From assembly GCA_040772225.1 (NCBI GenBank), contig JAXGYO010000003.1:496001-560000 (forward strand): a stretch of DNA of 64,000 nt, read 5' to 3'. The stretch is from JAAYED01 sp040772225 (GTDB lineage: Bacteria; Chloroflexota; Anaerolineae; UBA1429). Shown piece after piece: positions 46,665-55,154 of this stretch. The notes below the pieces were generated by a model, which was given only the letters and a program-made list of their open reading frames with translations, had not been told where the DNA came from and made no database searches. Each line of letters starts with the position of its first letter. The stretch's first letter is position 1. Position numbers and translations under genes: made by a program.

Positions 46665-47886
46665 CGGCTGCAGCGCCGCGGCCGGCCAGCATGCCTGAGG
46701 CCTGGGCAAAGAGCAGGTTGTAGCCGCCGCATGGCCCCAGGACGTTGAGAACCTCGCCCGCCAGGTGCAGGCCTGGGACCCGGCGCGATGCCATGTCGCG
46801 GGGATCGATCTCCTCCAGGGGCACGCCGCCCGTCGAGAGTTGCGCAAAGCTATAGTCGCGCGTGCCCGTGACGCGAATTTCCAGATGCTGTGCCGCGCTC
46901 AGCAGAGCCTCCAATTGCCCATCGTTCAAGGCGTTCAGCGGCGCATCCAGGGGCAGCCCCGCCAACTGTAGCAGCACGGGGGGCAATTTGGCCGGGAGCA
47001 CCGCCCCCAACAGCGTGCTCACCGGCCACAGCTGCCGGCGCTTGGCCGCGAGCAGATCCTGCAGCGCTTCGCCATGCAGCGCCAGCAAGTCGATGACCGC
47101 CGTGAGCGGCTGTCCCGGTAGCGTGCTCACCAGATGGCTCAAGTTCATGGCTGCGGGGCCGCTCAGGCCCGACTGCGTAAACATGATGTTTCCTGTGTCG
47201 CGCCCGAGCAGCGTCTCTCTCCTATAGATGGATAGCGTTGCATCCAGGCGGACGCCCTGAAGCCTGTTCAAACGGCGCATGTCCGCCTCGATGGACACCA
47301 GGGCAGGGTGCACGGGGAGCACGCGGTGTCCGAGTCGCTCCAGCACACCGTAAAAGCGGCCGGTGGAGCCCAGCGCGGGGTGAGCTTTGCCGCCCGTCGC
47401 CACCACTACCCGGTCGAAAGATCGCGGGCGCTCGGGGTCTCCGGCGATCACGGACAGGCCCTGGCGGTCGCGCACAAGGTCGCGCACCAGCGTCCTGAGA
47501 CGCAGTTCGACACCGGCCAGCCGCACCGCGGCAGACAGTGCATCCACGACAGTGGCTGCGGCGTCAGAGAGGGGATAGCACCAACCGTCGGGCGTGGTGT
47601 ACGTCAGGACCGCCAGTTCGGCCAGCCGCGCCGTGACCTGCTCATGACCACAGCGGGAGAGAATCCCGTCCAGAGCATCGGTAGAGTCGCACACATAGTC
47701 GGTAGCGGCTGCCCCGGCATGGCTGATGTTGCACCGCCCGTTTCCCGTGACCAACAGTTTGCGCCCGACGATGTCGTTGGTGTCATAGAGGGTCACCTGT
47801 GCGCCGGCGGAAGCGGCCTCGAGCGCAGCCATAATCCCTGCCGGGCCTGCGCCGATCACCGCGATCCGTGGCGGGCGTGCGGTCAT
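46657..47886 (-). CDS. YhiN/HI0933-family flavoprotein
   Basis: A 409-residue FAD-dependent protein. It begins RIAVIGAGPAGIMAALEAA (Rossmann) and has the family hallmark GRKLLVTGNGRCNISHAG. It then shows VVVATGGKAHPALGSTG, GNIMFTQSGLSGPAAMNLS and the late AGEVLNVLGPCGGYNLLFAQASG. The family is usually annotated as aminoacetone oxidase or BaiN-like; its true reaction is uncertain. It is coupled to the MFS gene by a 4-bp overlap, which hints that the carrier imports or exports its substrate. Confidence 0.93.
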   Translation of the reverse strand: MTARPPRIAVIGAGPAGIMAALEAASAGAQVTLYDTNDIVGRKLLVTGNGRCNISHAGAAATDYVCDSTDALDGILSRCGHEQVTARLAELAVLTYTTPDGWCYPLSDAAATVVDALSAAVRLAGVELRLRTLVRDLVRDRQGLSVIAGDPERPRSFDRVVVATGGKAHPALGSTGRFYGVLERLGHRVLPVHPALVSIEADMRRLNRLQGVRLDATLSIYRRETLLGRDTGNIMFTQSGLSGPAAMNLSHLVSTLPGQPLTAVIDLLALHGEALQDLLAAKRRQLWPVSTLLGAVLPAKLPPVLLQLAGLPLDAPLNALNDGQLEALLSAAQHLEIRVTGTRDYSFAQLSTGGVPLEEIDPRDMASRRVPGLHLAGEVLNVLGPCGGYNLLFAQASGMLAGRGAAAAI

Positions 47887-49223
47887 GTAGCCTGCTCCGG
47901 TTGGTGGGCTGGTGGTGCGCTGGCGGTCGCCTCAGCCATCTTAAAGACGCCACGCAGAAAGGCCACGAGAAAGAGCACTGCCCCGAGGCCACGGACTATT
48001 GCCGAAATCAGCAGGTTGGTGTTAAAGCCATAGCTGGCATAGAGCCAGGCCGCGGGCAGGGGGCCCAGTACCCCAGCCAGGCCATTCAGCGTGTTAAAGA
48101 TAGCAATATACTGGGAGCGGTAGCGAGCAGGCGATATCTGCAGGATCAACGGCATCGCCGCTACGTGCACGCCCGCCCAGGCCAGTACGCCATAAACGCG
48201 CGCCGCCCCGACCTGGAAGGGCGTCTGGGCAAACATCCAGGCCACGGGCATCAGGGGCACCAGTAGCATGGCGATTGCCGTGACCTTGCCGGCGCCATGC
48301 TTGTCCACCAGCGGTCCGGCGAACCGCAAAGCAAAGACGTTGAACACGGTGACAATGGTCGCCAGCAGCGCGATGGTGTCCACACCAAAACCAAGGTTTT
48401 CGACCATGTGCACCGAGAAAAAGGGCCCCGAGATCTGGATGCCGAGAGTCCACACAAAGTTGATCGCGCAAAAGAGGACGAAACCACGATCTCTGGTAAA
48501 GGCCTTTAGCCCTTGAGAAAACCCTCCGGCGGGCTGCCGCGTGCTTTCCTCTCCCTGAATCTCTGGGATGCGCGCATAAAAGGCTGTTGCACCGAATCCC
48601 AACACGCTGGCGATGATGAGTGTGGTCTGGTATCCCTGAACGCCGCCGATCGACTCAATCAAGTAGCCGGCGATAGGGAGCATCAACACTGTGACCGCGC
48701 TCGACGCCATCATCCGGACTCCCATCACCCGGCCGCGGATCGGCGGGGGCACCAGATCGCCAAAGAGCGAGTTAAAGGGTGGCATGCTCACCGAGTTCAT
48801 AAAGGAACGGATGGCCGTCAGAACAAGGACATAGGTCACAGCGGTGGCCGGCCTCATAAAGAGCACCGGTGCAAAGGCGCTCAGGAGCAGCGCTACCCGG
48901 CTAAGGCCTCCACCGCCCAGCAGGACCCATATTTTGCGTCTGCCGCTTTTGGCAACCAGCCAGGCGCCCACCAGAGGCGCGAGCAAGGCAGCGCCGGCGA
49001 CGATCGATGCGCGGGCGCCAATGGTCGCTGAGGAAGCGCCCAACTCGAGAAGGTAAAGCGTCTCAAAGTCCGTCACAAAAGCGATGCTCATGGCCGATAG
49101 CAACGTATCCCACCAGAGCATCTGCAGCCCATGGCGCTGCTCCCCAGTCGTGCCATCGATCGGGTATGGCGTCACCACCGACTGGAGTACCAGGCGTGTC
49201 AGACGTGTGAGCCTCGGTCTCAT
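47883..49223 (-). CDS. Major facilitator superfamily transporter
   Basis: A 446-residue carrier with about 12 hydrophobic segments in two six-helix halves, split by a cytoplasmic loop (IPEIQGEESTRQPAGG). Loop 2-3 has the MFS-like VAKSGRRKIW motif, and the second half repeats it (LVDKHGAGKVTAIAM). ATG 49223 is chosen because GGGGGTG lies upstream and the first helix follows; longer starts would add a hydrophilic tail. A good minus-strand promoter sits 80 nt before it. Substrate unknown. Confidence 0.88.
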   Translation of the reverse strand: MRPRLTRLTRLVLQSVVTPYPIDGTTGEQRHGLQMLWWDTLLSAMSIAFVTDFETLYLLELGASSATIGARASIVAGAALLAPLVGAWLVAKSGRRKIWVLLGGGGLSRVALLLSAFAPVLFMRPATAVTYVLVLTAIRSFMNSVSMPPFNSLFGDLVPPPIRGRVMGVRMMASSAVTVLMLPIAGYLIESIGGVQGYQTTLIIASVLGFGATAFYARIPEIQGEESTRQPAGGFSQGLKAFTRDRGFVLFCAINFVWTLGIQISGPFFSVHMVENLGFGVDTIALLATIVTVFNVFALRFAGPLVDKHGAGKVTAIAMLLVPLMPVAWMFAQTPFQVGAARVYGVLAWAGVHVAAMPLILQISPARYRSQYIAIFNTLNGLAGVLGPLPAAWLYASYGFNTNLLISAIVRGLGAVLFLVAFLRGVFKMAEATASAPPAHQPEQAT

Positions 49224-49300
49224 CCCAGGACACCCCCATTCGTACGTTACCGGTTCGAGCCTGTGACTCGAGAGACGGCCCAGTGCAGGCATCGAGGAGC

Positions 49301-49329
49301 ATTATAGTCACGGTCGAGGTGTTTGTCAG
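49301..49329 (-). promoter_or_regulatory. Promoter of the MFS/YhiN operon
   Basis: On the minus strand, CTGACA (49329-49324), 17-nt spacer, perfect TATAAT (49306-49301). It diverges from the large RNA promoter about 110 nt away. Confidence 0.75.
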
Positions 49330-49439
49330 TCCCCCCCCCGGCGGTGGATGCAGCGCGACCGCTTGTGATTACGAAAGAAGTGGCCATTCAAATGGTCTCA
49401 GTATTCCTGCGGATTCCTGGAAATACAGCGGAGAAACAC

Positions 49440-49468
49440 TTGACTCTCTGGGGATGATATGCTAATAT
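49440..49468 (+). promoter_or_regulatory. Promoter of the large non-coding RNA
   Basis: TTGACT (49440-49445), a 17-nt spacer and TAATAT (49463-49468). The start falls at about 49475, exactly where the 5' strand of the closing helix begins. Confidence 0.85.
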
Positions 49469-49474
49469 ATTGAT

Positions 49475-50331
49475 ACAGGATCCCGAGGGGTTGGAGAAAA
49501 CTCCAGGACGGACCTGGTCTGACAGTTGTGAGGCTGACAGGTGCTTTGTCGGAGGGTGCAAGCCCGGACGGAGAGCGCAAAAGCTAGAGCTGTTGTAGAC
49601 CACGCAGATTAACAAAGGAACGAGCCAGGAGGGGCGAAAGAGCACAGCCACTTGCCCTGAAAGAGACGATCCATGGCAGGCAACCAGGAAACGGCAGGGA
49701 TGACCGGTTACCACCGGTGAACCCGAAAGTGACCAGGAGGCAGGCCAGGAGTCAGAGTTTTCGAATCCAAAGGAGCGATCCCGAGGAACAGATACAGGCT
49801 CAGAGGGAAAGGCCCGAGCGAATATCGCAAGGGGCGGAACCGAGGGAAGATCTCAGTCAAGCCGCAGCGCAAGCCGTAAGGCGAGCAAAGCGAGCGAAAG
49901 ACATAGCTCGGACCAGAAGGAAACCTGAAGCAAAGCGGATAACATCTGCAGAGCGGAAGGAGACCGGAAGGGCAGGCTCGCCAGGGATCAGAATCACAGG
50001 CCGACCGGAAGGAAGGCGGTGAAACCGAAAACAGGCAATGCTCGAGGTGGTAGCGGCAATACGCACCAGCAAGAGCAGAGAGCAGGCTCAGAGAAGATTG
50101 TGCAGGTAGGCTCAGGCAAGTCAGAAGAACGACCGTCTGAGAGTTGAGCCAGAGAGAACCTGTGACCAGGAATGATCGCTGACACGTAAAACCGTCGTGA
50201 TCAGGGCAGGCACAGAGGGATCGAAGGGGATCTCAGAAGGACAGACCGGATCAGGAGCAATCAAAGGTCACTTGGGGTCCTGTCATTTGCCAGCGAGGCG
50301 GGAACATCAGGAATGGTGTTCCCGCCTTTTG
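49475..50331 (+). ncRNA. Large structured non-coding RNA (about 850 nt), family not recognised
   Basis: No credible protein gene fills this stretch; the only (+) reading frames are highly charged and arise from purine richness. Positions 49475-49487 (ACAGGATCCCGAG) pair over 13 consecutive bases with 50271-50283 (CTTGGGGTCCTGT), closing the molecule. Inside are TTGGAG-AAAA-CTCCAG (49491-49506), GGGT-GCAA-GCCC (49554-49565), ACCGGT-TACC-ACCGGT (49703-49718), GCC-GTAA-GGC (49873-49882), CGAGC/GCTCG (49891-49910) and CCTG-TGAC-CAGG (50159-50170). T is scarce: 13 of 180 in 49801-49980 by hand count. The RNA has its own promoter and ends in an intrinsic terminator. It lacks tmRNA, RNase P and SRP landmarks. 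It resembles the giant ornate RNAs (OLE, GOLLD, ROOL) in design only. Confidence 0.88.
50297..50330 (+). terminator. Intrinsic terminator of the large RNA
   Basis: GGCGGGAACA (50297-50306) pairs perfectly with TGTTCCCGCC (50317-50326), followed directly by TTTT. Confidence 0.9.
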
Positions 50332-50403
50332 CGTGCCATGGATCGATGTGCCCGGCCGGCGGCAGGTCCCCCGCCTCCGTGCGGGGTGTACAGGCGGGCG
50401 CCA

Positions 50404-50433
50404 TTGACGGGCACAGGCGGGCCGTGCTAATCT
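50404..50433 (+). promoter_or_regulatory. Promoter of the URO-D-like gene
   Basis: TTGACG (50404-50409), 18-nt spacer, TAATCT (50428-50433), ending 45 nt before ATG 50479. Confidence 0.55.
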
Positions 50434-50478
50434 CCGGTAGCACAGCAGGGATAGACAGCTCGAACACAGGCGGTGCTC

Positions 50479-51606
50479 ATGACTCTCTCCTTCCGCGAGA
50501 TGAATCTGCGTATCTTTGAGCGCAGACCCGTGCCCCACGTGCTGTTCCAGCCGCGCATGGAGCCCTGGTTCGACTGGCACCGGATCTTTGGACAGATGCC
50601 GGCGACCTACCAGGATTTGGACCTGTGTGGCTTTTACGATGCCTGTGACTGCAGCATGCGCACGTTCCAGTACTATAGCGGGATCGGCTCTCCGATTGAG
50701 GTGAGTTACGATACCGAGGTCATCTGGCATCTCACCGAGCAGGGCGACCGGCGCACGCGTGTCTTTGAGACGCCGCTCGGCGACCTGGTTGAGGTCTCAC
50801 ATTTGACGCCGGATCAGACCTGGCGCGTCGTGGACTTCCCGGTGCACGGCCCGCGGGAGCTGCGTGCACTGGACTGGCTTTTCAGCCGTACCCGGTACCA
50901 CTTTAAGCGGCAGCTGTTCGAGGTTGGGTCCCGCTGGATTGGGGAGCGCGGTCAGCCCGGGTTCTGGGTGCCTAAAAGCCCGTATCAGGCGCTTGCTCAG
51001 CAATGGATGAAGCTCCCTGACCTGGTATACGCCATCGCCGACGATCCGGACCTGGTGTCGCAGGTGATGGCCACGATCGATCGCTCCTATGACGCGCTGT
51101 ACGATGAGATCATCGCCAGTCGCCTCGTGCGCATAATCAACTTTGGCGAGAATCTCCACGACAGCCTCTTTTCGCCGGACTGGTTTCGCCGTTACCTGCT
51201 GCCCTGGTATGAATCGCGCGCCGGCCAGCTGCGAGCAGGGGGGATCTATACGCACGTACACCTGGATGGCCACTTTCATTCGCTCCTGCCGCTTCTCAAG
51301 GACTGGCCCTTTGACGGCCTGGAGGCGCTCACTCCCGAGCCGCAGGGCGATGTGACGCTGGAAGAGATGAAGGATGCCCTCGGCGACAAGATCTTGCTGG
51401 ACGGCATTCCCGCGGTGCTGTTCACGCCGAGCTACTCTCGTGAGGAGCTCATGGCTACAGCCGAGCGCATCGTGGATCTCTTTCACCCAAACCTGATTCT
51501 GGGCGTCTCCGATGAGGTGCCTGAGGGTACAGGTGCAGAGGCCATCGAACGCATCAAGATGGTCAGTAACTGGGCACGCAGGCAAGGCAGGTCAACTGCA
51601 CCGTAG
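50479..51606 (+). CDS. Uroporphyrinogen decarboxylase-fold (URO-D) protein
   Basis: A 375-residue TIM-barrel protein related to URO-D/MtaA-CmuA methyltransferases rather than to true HemE. It has PHVLFQPRMEPWFDWHRIFG at the N-terminus, an internal WLFSRTRYHFK segment, and the late HVHLDGHFHSLLPLLKDW, then DGLEALTPEPQGDVTLEEMK block. The His-rich part could bind metal. Such homologues are common next to sugar catabolism genes in Chloroflexota, where the role is undefined. ATG 50479 lacks a strong ribosome-binding site. It has its own promoter and is followed by a 12-bp perfect hairpin, so it may be separate from the next operon. Confidence 0.82.
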   Translation: MTLSFREMNLRIFERRPVPHVLFQPRMEPWFDWHRIFGQMPATYQDLDLCGFYDACDCSMRTFQYYSGIGSPIEVSYDTEVIWHLTEQGDRRTRVFETPLGDLVEVSHLTPDQTWRVVDFPVHGPRELRALDWLFSRTRYHFKRQLFEVGSRWIGERGQPGFWVPKSPYQALAQQWMKLPDLVYAIADDPDLVSQVMATIDRSYDALYDEIIASRLVRIINFGENLHDSLFSPDWFRRYLLPWYESRAGQLRAGGIYTHVHLDGHFHSLLPLLKDWPFDGLEALTPEPQGDVTLEEMKDALGDKILLDGIPAVLFTPSYSREELMATAERIVDLFHPNLILGVSDEVPEGTGAEAIERIKMVSNWARRQGRSTAP

Positions 51607-51617
51607 GTGCAGTTGAC
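51591..51617 (+). terminator. Perfect inverted repeat at the end of the URO-D-like gene
   Basis: GTCAACTGCACC (51591-51602), loop GTA, GGTGCAGTTGAC (51606-51617): a 12-bp stem overlapping the stop codon. No T-run follows. Confidence 0.55.
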
Positions 51618-51643
51618 GACTCGCCCGCGCAGCAGGTGCCGTG

Positions 51644-51671
51644 TTGACAACGTTGTCGTACTCTGTATGAT
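51644..51671 (+). promoter_or_regulatory. Promoter with embedded LacI-type operator
   Basis: Perfect TTGACA (51644-51649), 16-nt spacer and TATGAT (51666-51671). The perfect palindrome GACAACGTTGTC (51646-51657), with a central CG as in LacI-family operators, covers the -35 and spacer. Repressor binding there would block polymerase. No LacI gene lies in the window. Confidence 0.8.
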
Positions 51672-51743
51672 CGGAATAGTAGCATTTTCGGGCGGGCTAA
51701 CCCGCAGCAGGCGAAGCAGCCGATTCATGACAGGAGCGCGACG

Positions 51744-52577
51744 ATGAGACTGGCAGTGGAAGTAGGTTCGGTCGCAGATGGGACGCTCATGGGCGCCCTG
51801 CAGTACTGCAAAGACCGTCAGATTGAGCGGGTAGCGATTCCCTTTGCCGCGCTGGAGGGCTATAGCCAGGCCGGTAGCCTCGATCTCGATATTCTGCGCG
51901 GGGTGATGTCTCAGATTGACGATGCCGGCCTGTCGGCATCCACGATGGTATGCTGGGCCCCGCCGGAGATCTGGGCCGGGGGTGTCGATAGCGATGAGCA
52001 CTACCGGGGCCTGGTCAAGAGCCTGGATGTGATGGCCGCTGCCGGTGCTGAGGTGCTGGCCATGTTCACCAGCGCCCTGCCTCCGCAGGACGTGGCGCTG
52101 GAGGAGGCCGCCTGGCAGCAGATGGTCACCGTTTATCGCAGACTGGTGGGCGAGGCCGAGGCTCGGCATATACGGATCGCCTTGCACACCGTGCCGGTGC
52201 GTTCGCGGAATCTGCTCTGGAACTATGCGGCCGTTCGGCGCTTGTTTGACGAGGTGCCCAGCAGAAGCAACGGGGTCATGCTCTGCGTCGATAGCCTCTG
52301 GAAGTCCGACGGCGAGCGGATATATGATATCGTTCGTGAGCTGGGCGATCGGTTGCTGTATGTGCACCCGCAGTACACCAACGAGTTTTTGGGCGAAACG
52401 CCTTGCTGGCACGGCCAGTCTGGCCCCGATATGGGGCGTCTGTATGGCGCGTTGAGGGACATCGACTATCGTGGCGATATTCGCTGTGCTGACGGACAAG
52501 ATTACCATGGCATGCCATCGGCAGGACCGGAACTCTGTCTGGCCGCCGCTGACGGAGCGTACGTCCCGGCGATCTGA
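51744..52577 (+). CDS. Xylose isomerase-like TIM-barrel protein (sugar isomerase/epimerase)
   Basis: A 277-residue single-domain barrel of the AP endonuclease 2/IolE-like superfamily. Evidence is the early VEVGSVADGT and KDRQIERVAIPF strands, a middle IALHTVPVRSRN strand, and the late VMLCVDSLWKS, LLYVHPQYTNEF and DIRCADGQDY strands. The His and Asp at strand ends are the expected metal site. It could be an isomerase, epimerase or uronate dehydratase (UxuA-like). It is the first gene behind the operator-bearing promoter, followed by a GH2 glycosidase. Substrate unknown. Confidence 0.82.
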   Translation: MRLAVEVGSVADGTLMGALQYCKDRQIERVAIPFAALEGYSQAGSLDLDILRGVMSQIDDAGLSASTMVCWAPPEIWAGGVDSDEHYRGLVKSLDVMAAAGAEVLAMFTSALPPQDVALEEAAWQQMVTVYRRLVGEAEARHIRIALHTVPVRSRNLLWNYAAVRRLFDEVPSRSNGVMLCVDSLWKSDGERIYDIVRELGDRLLYVHPQYTNEFLGETPCWHGQSGPDMGRLYGALRDIDYRGDIRCADGQDYHGMPSAGPELCLAAADGAYVPAI

Positions 52578-52600
52578 CCGAATGATGGGCTCTTCTCTGG

Positions 52601-52637
52601 CGGCGCCGTAGTCTCTGCGGCGCCGTCCTGTGTTTTT
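52601..52637 (+). terminator. Intercistronic hairpin before the glycosidase gene
   Basis: CGGCGCCG (52601-52608) pairs with CGGCGCCG (52618-52625), followed by TCCTGTGTTTTT. It may lower read-through or stabilise the upstream mRNA. Confidence 0.5.
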
Positions 52638-52665
52638 GTCGAGCGAGATAAGGAGAGGACAAAGG

Positions 52666-55086
52666 ATGAAGCCGATTGATCAGCGGAGACGTTCCTGGGA
52701 CCGAGGATGGCGCTTTTATCCTGGCGATCTGGCGGCCGGAGAGGACGCAGGCCTCGATGACGCGGGGTGGCGCGAGCTCGATCTGCCGCATGACTGGAGC
52801 ATTGAAGGCGAGTTTAGCGAGGACCACCCCTCTGGAGGGGGAGGAGGCTATCTTCCCGGCGGCATCGGGTGGTACCGCAAGAGCTGGACCATGGCAGAGG
52901 CCGAGCGCGGGAAGACGACCACCATCGAATTCGACGGTGTCTACAAGAACTGCGATGTATGGCTCAACGGACACCATCTGGGCTTTCACCCCTACGGCTA
53001 TACCAGTTTTCACTACGACCTGACACCTTTTCTGCACTATGGCGATACGCTGAACGTGCTGGCCGTGCGTGTGGACGACTCGACGCAGCCAGACGCGCGC
53101 TGGTATAGCGGTGCAGGCATCTACCGGCACGTGTGGCTGACCGTGACGGACCCGCTCCACGTGGGTGTTTGGGGTACCTATATCCGTACGGCAAAGATGA
53201 ACAACACCATAACCCGTGTCGATGTGGACACCGAGGTAAGGAATGATGCGGACTCTGAGCGGCGCTGCCTGCTGGTGACGCGCGTTCTCGATCCAGAGGG
53301 CGAGGTTGTCGCCGAGCGCGCTAGCTATCACCCTGTGCATCCGGGCCAGGCGCATACCTTTACGCAACGTCTTCACATCGAGAACGCCCGGTGCTGGTCT
53401 GTCGATGATCCTGTCATGTACACCGTCCAGTCGCTGGTCACCCTGGGCGAGCCCCCGCGTACGATGTTCCCCACCGATTTGGAGGATGTTCCGGCAGAGA
53501 ACATCGTCGATGTGGTGGATACGCCCTTTGGCATCCGTGAGATCAGTTTCGATGCGGACCAGGGTTTCCTGCTGAACGGCGAGCGGGTCAAGATCAACGG
53601 TGTGTGTATCCACCACGACGGCGGCTGCGTCGGTGCGGCGGTGCCGGAGGCTGTGTGGGAGCGTCGCCTGCAACTGCTCAAGGCCATGGGCTGCAATGGC
53701 ATCCGCAGCAGCCACTATCCCCCGGCTCCCGAGTTCCTCGACCTGTGCGACCGCTATGGCTTTCTGGTCATGGACGAGAACTTTGACGAGTGGCGCAAAG
53801 GCAAGTTCGCCTATGGTTACCACGACTATTACGACGAGTGGGCTGAGATTGACACGCGCAGTATGGTGCGGCGCGACCGCAACCACCCCAGCATCGTGCT
53901 GTGGAGCGTGGGCAACGAGATCCCGGAGCAAACCTATCCTGAGGATGTGGCCGTGCTCCAGCGGTTGGTGGATATCGTCCACGAGGAGGACCCCACACGG
54001 CCCGTGACCTCCGCCTGTGACAACATCTCTGCGCCGACCCCCACCACCCTCGCGTTTCTCGAGCTCCTCGATGTGGTGGGCTACAACTATGTGGACCGCT
54101 GGAACGAGCACCGCGAGCTGATGTACAGCCTGGATCGCCACCTGTTCCCGCAGCGCAAGATGATCGGCAGTGAGAACTCCTCGCTGGGGGGCATCCGGGG
54201 TGACTATCGTCTGGAGGCGGCCGGCTGGTTCGGGCCCTATAACTCGCGTATGATCAATGTCGAGCAGCTCTGGAAGTTCACCGCGATGAACGACTATGTC
54301 GCTGGCGACTATATGTGGACCGGCATCGACTATCTGGGTGAGACGCGCTGGCCGCTCAAGAACTCGGTGAGCGGGGTGATCGACACGTGCGGCTTTCCCA
54401 AGGACGGCTACTACTTTTACCAGAGCCAGTGGACCCGCGAGCCCATGATCCACCTGGCGCCGCACTGGAACTGGGCAGGGCAGGAAGGCCGGGTGATTCC
54501 GGTGATCTGCTACACCAACTGCGAGACAGTGGAGTTGTTCCTCAACGGGCGTTCCCTCGGGACCAAGTGTTACCAGTTTCCGCGCCCGGGCATGTCCGGC
54601 GTGGGTTGGTCGCCCAACTGGCGCTCCCTGCATCCTACGACTGCCGATCTGCACCTGGCCTGGGACGTGCCCTATGAGCCGGGCATGCTTGAGGCGGTGG
54701 GACGGCGAGACGGCGTGGAGATCTGTCGCGCGCGAGTCGAGACCACCGGGGCGCCCGCGGCGCTGCGCGTCACCGCCGATCGCGATGAGATCGCTGCCGA
54801 TGGCCGCGATGTGGCCCATCTGACGGTCGAGGTGTTGGACGCCAACGGCCGCCTGGTCCCCACTGCGGACGCGCGGGTGTGGTTCTCGGTAGAGGGTGCC
54901 GGGCAGCTGATCGGTGTCGATAACGGTGACCCCGTAGACCACGACTCGTTCAAGGCGGACTCGCGCAAGGCATTGTGCGGGTTATGCCTCGGTATCGTAC
55001 AATCAGGTCGCGAGCCAGGTGACATCACCATTCGCGTCTCGGCCGACAATCTGGCGCCGGCAACACTGGTGGTGCACTGCAAGTAG
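52666..55086 (+). CDS. Glycoside hydrolase family 2 (beta-galactosidase-like)
   Basis: An 806-residue intracellular glycosidase with no signal peptide. The jelly-roll domain (1-180) includes LPHDWSIEGEF and GGIGWYRKSW. An Ig-like domain (about 185-290) leads to the TIM barrel (about 295-585) with KINGVCIHHDGG. The acid/base is Glu418 (SVGNEIPEQ), and the probable nucleophile is Glu503 (GSENSS). The C-terminus (600-806) carries DUF4982-like and Big-type beta modules. GGAGAGG precedes ATG 52666. Family members remove beta-galactosyl, glucuronosyl or arabinosyl units; the exact linkage cannot be read from sequence. It lies in an operon with an isomerase and aldolases. Confidence 0.92.
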   Translation: MKPIDQRRRSWDRGWRFYPGDLAAGEDAGLDDAGWRELDLPHDWSIEGEFSEDHPSGGGGGYLPGGIGWYRKSWTMAEAERGKTTTIEFDGVYKNCDVWLNGHHLGFHPYGYTSFHYDLTPFLHYGDTLNVLAVRVDDSTQPDARWYSGAGIYRHVWLTVTDPLHVGVWGTYIRTAKMNNTITRVDVDTEVRNDADSERRCLLVTRVLDPEGEVVAERASYHPVHPGQAHTFTQRLHIENARCWSVDDPVMYTVQSLVTLGEPPRTMFPTDLEDVPAENIVDVVDTPFGIREISFDADQGFLLNGERVKINGVCIHHDGGCVGAAVPEAVWERRLQLLKAMGCNGIRSSHYPPAPEFLDLCDRYGFLVMDENFDEWRKGKFAYGYHDYYDEWAEIDTRSMVRRDRNHPSIVLWSVGNEIPEQTYPEDVAVLQRLVDIVHEEDPTRPVTSACDNISAPTPTTLAFLELLDVVGYNYVDRWNEHRELMYSLDRHLFPQRKMIGSENSSLGGIRGDYRLEAAGWFGPYNSRMINVEQLWKFTAMNDYVAGDYMWTGIDYLGETRWPLKNSVSGVIDTCGFPKDGYYFYQSQWTREPMIHLAPHWNWAGQEGRVIPVICYTNCETVELFLNGRSLGTKCYQFPRPGMSGVGWSPNWRSLHPTTADLHLAWDVPYEPGMLEAVGRRDGVEICRARVETTGAPAALRVTADRDEIAADGRDVAHLTVEVLDANGRLVPTADARVWFSVEGAGQLIGVDNGDPVDHDSFKADSRKALCGLCLGIVQSGREPGDITIRVSADNLAPATLVVHCK

Positions 55087-55154
55087 CGAGAGGGGCATCG
55101 CAACTGGTGCCCGCACACCCGAGTAGCATTGCTCGGTGAGGAAGGAGCAAACCC

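Noticed and set aside
49717..50022. A (+) reading frame of 101 codons inside the large RNA
   Set aside because: It is almost entirely Arg/Glu/Lys/Gln as a consequence of the purine-rich strand, begins at a GTG without a ribosome-binding site, and overlaps predicted RNA stems.
49475..50331. Large RNA as tmRNA, RNase P RNA or SRP RNA
   Set aside because: There is no tRNA-like acceptor end or tag frame, no GAGGAAAGTC-type P4 strand, and no SRP helix 8 context. A short CCGGAAGGAAG run near 50001 resembles SRP but lacks the paired flank.
50197..50430. A (+) reading frame crossing the RNA 3' end and terminator
   Set aside because: It runs through the closing helix and the intrinsic terminator, has no ribosome-binding site and no recognisable composition.
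52276..54942. An 888-codon open frame antisense to the GH2 and isomerase genes
   Set aside because: It mirrors high-GC third-codon positions of the real genes; the sense frames have full GH2 and barrel motifs, and the antisense product is His/Arg/Gly-rich without any family motif.
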